The notes under the pieces are model-generated. The model was given only the letters and a program-made list of their open reading frames with translations, ran no database searches and was not told the origin of the DNA. From the NCBI GenBank assembly GCA_035693145.1, contig DASSHA010000160.1, positions 1 through 7,503 of the forward strand: a DNA stretch of 7,503 nucleotides. The letters are read 5' to 3'. Shown here one piece after another: positions 5,741 through 7,503 of the stretch (position 1 is its first letter; each line of letters opens with the position of its first letter). Position numbers and translations under genes: made by a program. Source of the DNA: DASSHA01 sp035693145 (GTDB lineage Bacteria > Chloroflexota > Limnocylindria > Limnocylindrales > CSP1-4).

Positions 5741-6387
5741 TTCTCGAGCGCCTCGAACGGCTGGAACGGCTGGAGCTCGCCGTCGATGAGCTCGAACAGT
5801 CGGGGTTCGACCGGCTCGTCCGCCGATGCCGCGTGCTCGGCGACGAAGGTCCCGAGCAGGTCCGCAAACTCCGTGTCGTCCGGCCCGATCGCGGCGGCCA
5901 TCAGCAGATGTCGCTCGGGCAGCCCGACGATCACCCGACCGCCACCGCCGAGCTCGGCCTGGAGGTGGCGCCGAACCTCGGGCAGCAGGATCCGTGTCGC
6001 GTCGCCGCCCTCGCCGCTGTCGGACGACAGGATCCGTCGGCCGCCCTCGTCCTCATCGGTCCAGGCGGCTTCACCGGACCAGGCCGTCAGGTTGCGCATC
6101 GCCGCCGCTCGCAGCTCGGCTGCGGGAACCTGCCACGCCAGCAGGTGGTCGGCATTGACGAGGACGTCGAAGCCGCCCGCTGGGATCGCGTACCCGATCG
6201 ACAGGCCGGCCGGGCCGTCATCGAGGAGCGGCAGCGCGTGGGTCCGGAGGCCCTCGCTCGAGAGGCGCTCGTCGGTGACCTCGGACAGCCGCGTCCCGCC
6301 GCCGCTCGGCGGTCGGAGCACCGGCATGACGCGCGCGGACGCGGCGGTCCAGTCGTGCTCGGGCGCCTCGTGGATCGGGCTCGTCAT
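5737..6387 (-). CDS. DUF1444-like protein of unknown function
   Basis: 216 residues, no signal peptide or membrane segment, so cytosolic. The order of motifs resembles the DUF1444 family (Bacillus YtpQ type): an N-terminal RVMPVLRP (19-26), then FDVLVNADHLLAWQVPAAELRAAA (73-96), ATRILLPEVRRHLQAEL (130-146), RVIVGLPERHLLMAAAI (151-167) and a C-terminal LFELIDGELQPFQPFE (197-212). The Bacillus members are about 50 residues longer at the N-terminus. I know no biochemical function for the family. The protein starts 10 bases after the paaF stop and its stop overlaps the paaG start, so it is an internal gene of a phenylacetate unit. No catalytic motif can be pointed to. The family call is from recalled pattern similarity and is moderately sure. 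Confidence 0.65.
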   Translation of the reverse strand: MTSPIHEAPEHDWTAASARVMPVLRPPSGGGTRLSEVTDERLSSEGLRTHALPLLDDGPAGLSIGYAIPAGGFDVLVNADHLLAWQVPAAELRAAAMRNLTAWSGEAAWTDEDEGGRRILSSDSGEGGDATRILLPEVRRHLQAELGGGGRVIVGLPERHLLMAAAIGPDDTEFADLLGTFVAEHAASADEPVEPRLFELIDGELQPFQPFEALEK

Positions 6388-6397
6388 CGGCGGCTCG

Positions 6398-7228
6398 TCA
6401 TCGCCCGCGCCAGCGCGGCGGTCGCTTCTCGCCGAAGGCCGCCATGCCCTCCTTCTGGTCCTCGGTGTCGAACAGCAGGTAGAAGCTGCGGCGCTCGAAC
6501 TCCAGGCCCGCCTCGAGCGGCAGCTCCTGGGCGCGGTTGACCGCGGCCTTCGCGGCGAGGACCGCGACCGGGGGCATCGCCGCGATCCGCGCGGCGAGCT
6601 CGAGCGCCGCGGGGACCGTCGCGTCGGCCGGGACGACGTTCGAGACGAGCCCGTGCGCCTCGGCCTCGCGGGCCGACATCGAGCGCCCGGTCAGGATCAT
6701 CTCCATCGCCCTGGCCTTGCCGATCGCGCGCGTCAGGCGCTGGGTCCCGCCGGCCCCGGGCATGACGCCGAGCTTGATCTCCGGCTGGCCGAACTGGGCA
6801 TCGTCGCCGGCGACGATGAGATCGCACGTCATCGCCAGCTCACAGCCGCCACCGAGGGCGAAGCCCCGAACCGCGGCGACGATCGGCTTCCGGATCCGCT
6901 TGATCCGCTCCCACCGATGGAAGTGGTCGTCGACGGTGAGGCTCGTGGGTGACTGGACCGCCAGCTCGCCGATGTCGGCTCCCGCGGCGAACGCCCGATC
7001 CCCGGCGCCGGTCAGGACGATCGCCCGGCAGGCGGGGTCCCGATCGAGGCGCTCCAGGGCCTCGGTGAGCTGGGCGATGAGCTCGAAGTTGAGCGCGTTG
7101 AGGACGTCCGGCCGATCGAGGACGACGAGCGCGACCCCGTCGAGCGGACCCTCGGCGCCGCTGGCCGGAAGCGTGACCCGGACCAGCGGTCGATCGACGG
7201 CAGGCTGGTTGTTCATCGAGTCGTTCAT
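6398..7228 (-). CDS. paaF: Enoyl-CoA hydratase, PaaF-like
   Basis: 276 residues, crotonase superfamily. The oxyanion-hole segments are FAAGADI (80-86) and GFALGGGCELAMTCDLIVA (122-140). Both catalytic glutamates of true hydratases are present: Glu130 in GGGCELA and Glu150 in FGQPEIKLGVMPGAGGTQRL. It should therefore add water across a 2,3-enoyl-CoA. Next to paaG the fitting role is hydration of 2,3-dehydroadipyl-CoA to 3-hydroxyadipyl-CoA (PaaF), but general fatty-acid hydratases look the same, so the gene symbol is inferred from context. The N-terminus is about 15-20 residues longer than in E. coli PaaF. Two ATGs (7228 and 7216) are possible and neither has a clear Shine-Dalgarno. The C-terminal ...EGMAAFGEKRPPRWRGR is typical. 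It lies 64 bases after the EthD-like gene and 10 bases before the DUF1444-like gene. Confidence 0.82.
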   Translation of the reverse strand: MNDSMNNQPAVDRPLVRVTLPASGAEGPLDGVALVVLDRPDVLNALNFELIAQLTEALERLDRDPACRAIVLTGAGDRAFAAGADIGELAVQSPTSLTVDDHFHRWERIKRIRKPIVAAVRGFALGGGCELAMTCDLIVAGDDAQFGQPEIKLGVMPGAGGTQRLTRAIGKARAMEMILTGRSMSAREAEAHGLVSNVVPADATVPAALELAARIAAMPPVAVLAAKAAVNRAQELPLEAGLEFERRSFYLLFDTEDQKEGMAAFGEKRPPRWRGR

Positions 7229-7292
7229 CCGGCCGACAGTATCGCCGCCGCGTCGATGGCGGTCGCGCCGCTCTGCGCTGCGGGACCGCCGC

Positions 7293-7503
7293 TCAGTCCG
7301 GAACCAGGTCCGCCGCGTCGTCGACGACGAGGAACGTCGCGAGATCGGGCGCGATGTCGCGCAGGATCCGGCCCGCCTGGCGCATCGGCTCCGATCGGAG
7401 GGCCTCGTCCATTGCCGCTCGATCGTCGAAGTCGAGCGCCGCCACGAGGGCGAGATTCGTGTCTCCCCCGAGGGAACCGCGAACCCGCCACACCCGCGTC
7501 CCC
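7293..7503 (-). CDS. EthD-like small protein, partial (N-terminus outside window)
   Basis: Only the last 69 codons are inside the window; the frame stays open to the right edge, and the GTG at 7493 is an internal valine rather than a convincing start. The visible part, RVWRVRGSLGGD, LALVAALDFDDRAAMDEALRSEP and ending TFLVVDDAADLVPD, has the strand-helix-strand layout of EthD/REDY-type ferredoxin-like (dimeric alpha-beta barrel) proteins of about 100 residues. Such proteins often accompany catabolic operons, but their chemistry is usually unknown. The family call is by pattern and moderately sure. It is probably upstream in the same transcription unit as paaF. Confidence 0.55.
   Translation of the reverse strand, partial: GTRVWRVRGSLGGDTNLALVAALDFDDRAAMDEALRSEPMRQAGRILRDIAPDLATFLVVDDAADLVPD

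Noticed and set aside
542..5763. A repeat of about 15 bases (CGCCTCGAACGGCTG) at the 3' ends of paaD and the DUF1444-like gene
   Set aside because: Both copies encode a short QPFEA-type peptide in unrelated proteins. With so short a match and similar codon use, coincidence is enough.
5786..6952. 388-codon plus-strand open frame opposite the DUF1444-like gene and paaF
   Set aside because: Low-complexity Ser/Arg/Pro translation without motifs; the minus-strand genes explain the region.
7238..7243. GATACT as a -10 element for a near-leaderless paaF transcript
   Set aside because: No acceptable -35 lies 16-18 bases upstream and the gap to the EthD-like gene is only 64 bases. Read-through is simpler.

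Overview
This is a GC-rich (roughly 70%) bacterial window that carries most of the ring-attack half of the aerobic phenylacetate (paa) pathway. High GC, frequent GTG starts, dense 4-base overlaps and a TetR-type (not GntR-type) regulator suggest a high-GC soil bacterium, perhaps Chloroflexota or Actinomycetota. The sequence alone does not settle the phylum.

Right part, minus strand (7503 to 4952): the 3' end of an EthD-like gene is followed by a PaaF-type enoyl-CoA hydratase, a DUF1444-like protein of unknown function and a PaaG-type isomerase. The last two overlap by 4 bases (GTGA), so they are probably one transcription unit. Middle, plus strand (4129 to 4965): a secreted or membrane-anchored META-domain protein points toward this unit, and its 3' end overlaps the 3' end of paaG by 14 bases. 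Left part, minus strand (3939 to 4): tetR (paaR-like), paaA, paaB, paaC, paaD, then an Imm-5-like putative immunity protein. All four junctions from tetR to paaD are 4-base ATGA or GTGA overlaps. Upstream of tetR lies a clear inverted repeat that matches, with one mismatch, the PaaR operator consensus I recall from Thermus.

Functional reading: PaaABCD are four of the five parts of the phenylacetyl-CoA 1,2-epoxidase system. PaaA is the diiron catalytic subunit, PaaC its partner, PaaB a small bridging subunit and PaaD a maturation factor. PaaG isomerises the epoxide to oxepin-CoA, and PaaF hydrates an enoyl-CoA in the later beta-oxidation-like steps. The TetR protein probably represses its own operon and releases on phenylacetyl-CoA. 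The reductase paaE, the ligase paaK, the hydrolase/dehydrogenase paaZ and paaH/paaJ are not in the window.

The pathway itself is well known. The points worth a second look are a PaaC paralogue that seems to keep all six diiron ligands, which E. coli PaaC has lost; two overlapping registers of the PaaR operator; a DUF1444 protein coupled to paaG; an immunity-like gene at the end of the epoxidase operon; and a Gly/Ser-rich PaaB tail whose DNA also forms the ribosome binding site of paaC. I saw no tRNA, rRNA, CRISPR array, insertion sequence or attachment site. No stretch longer than about 190 bases lacks a gene.
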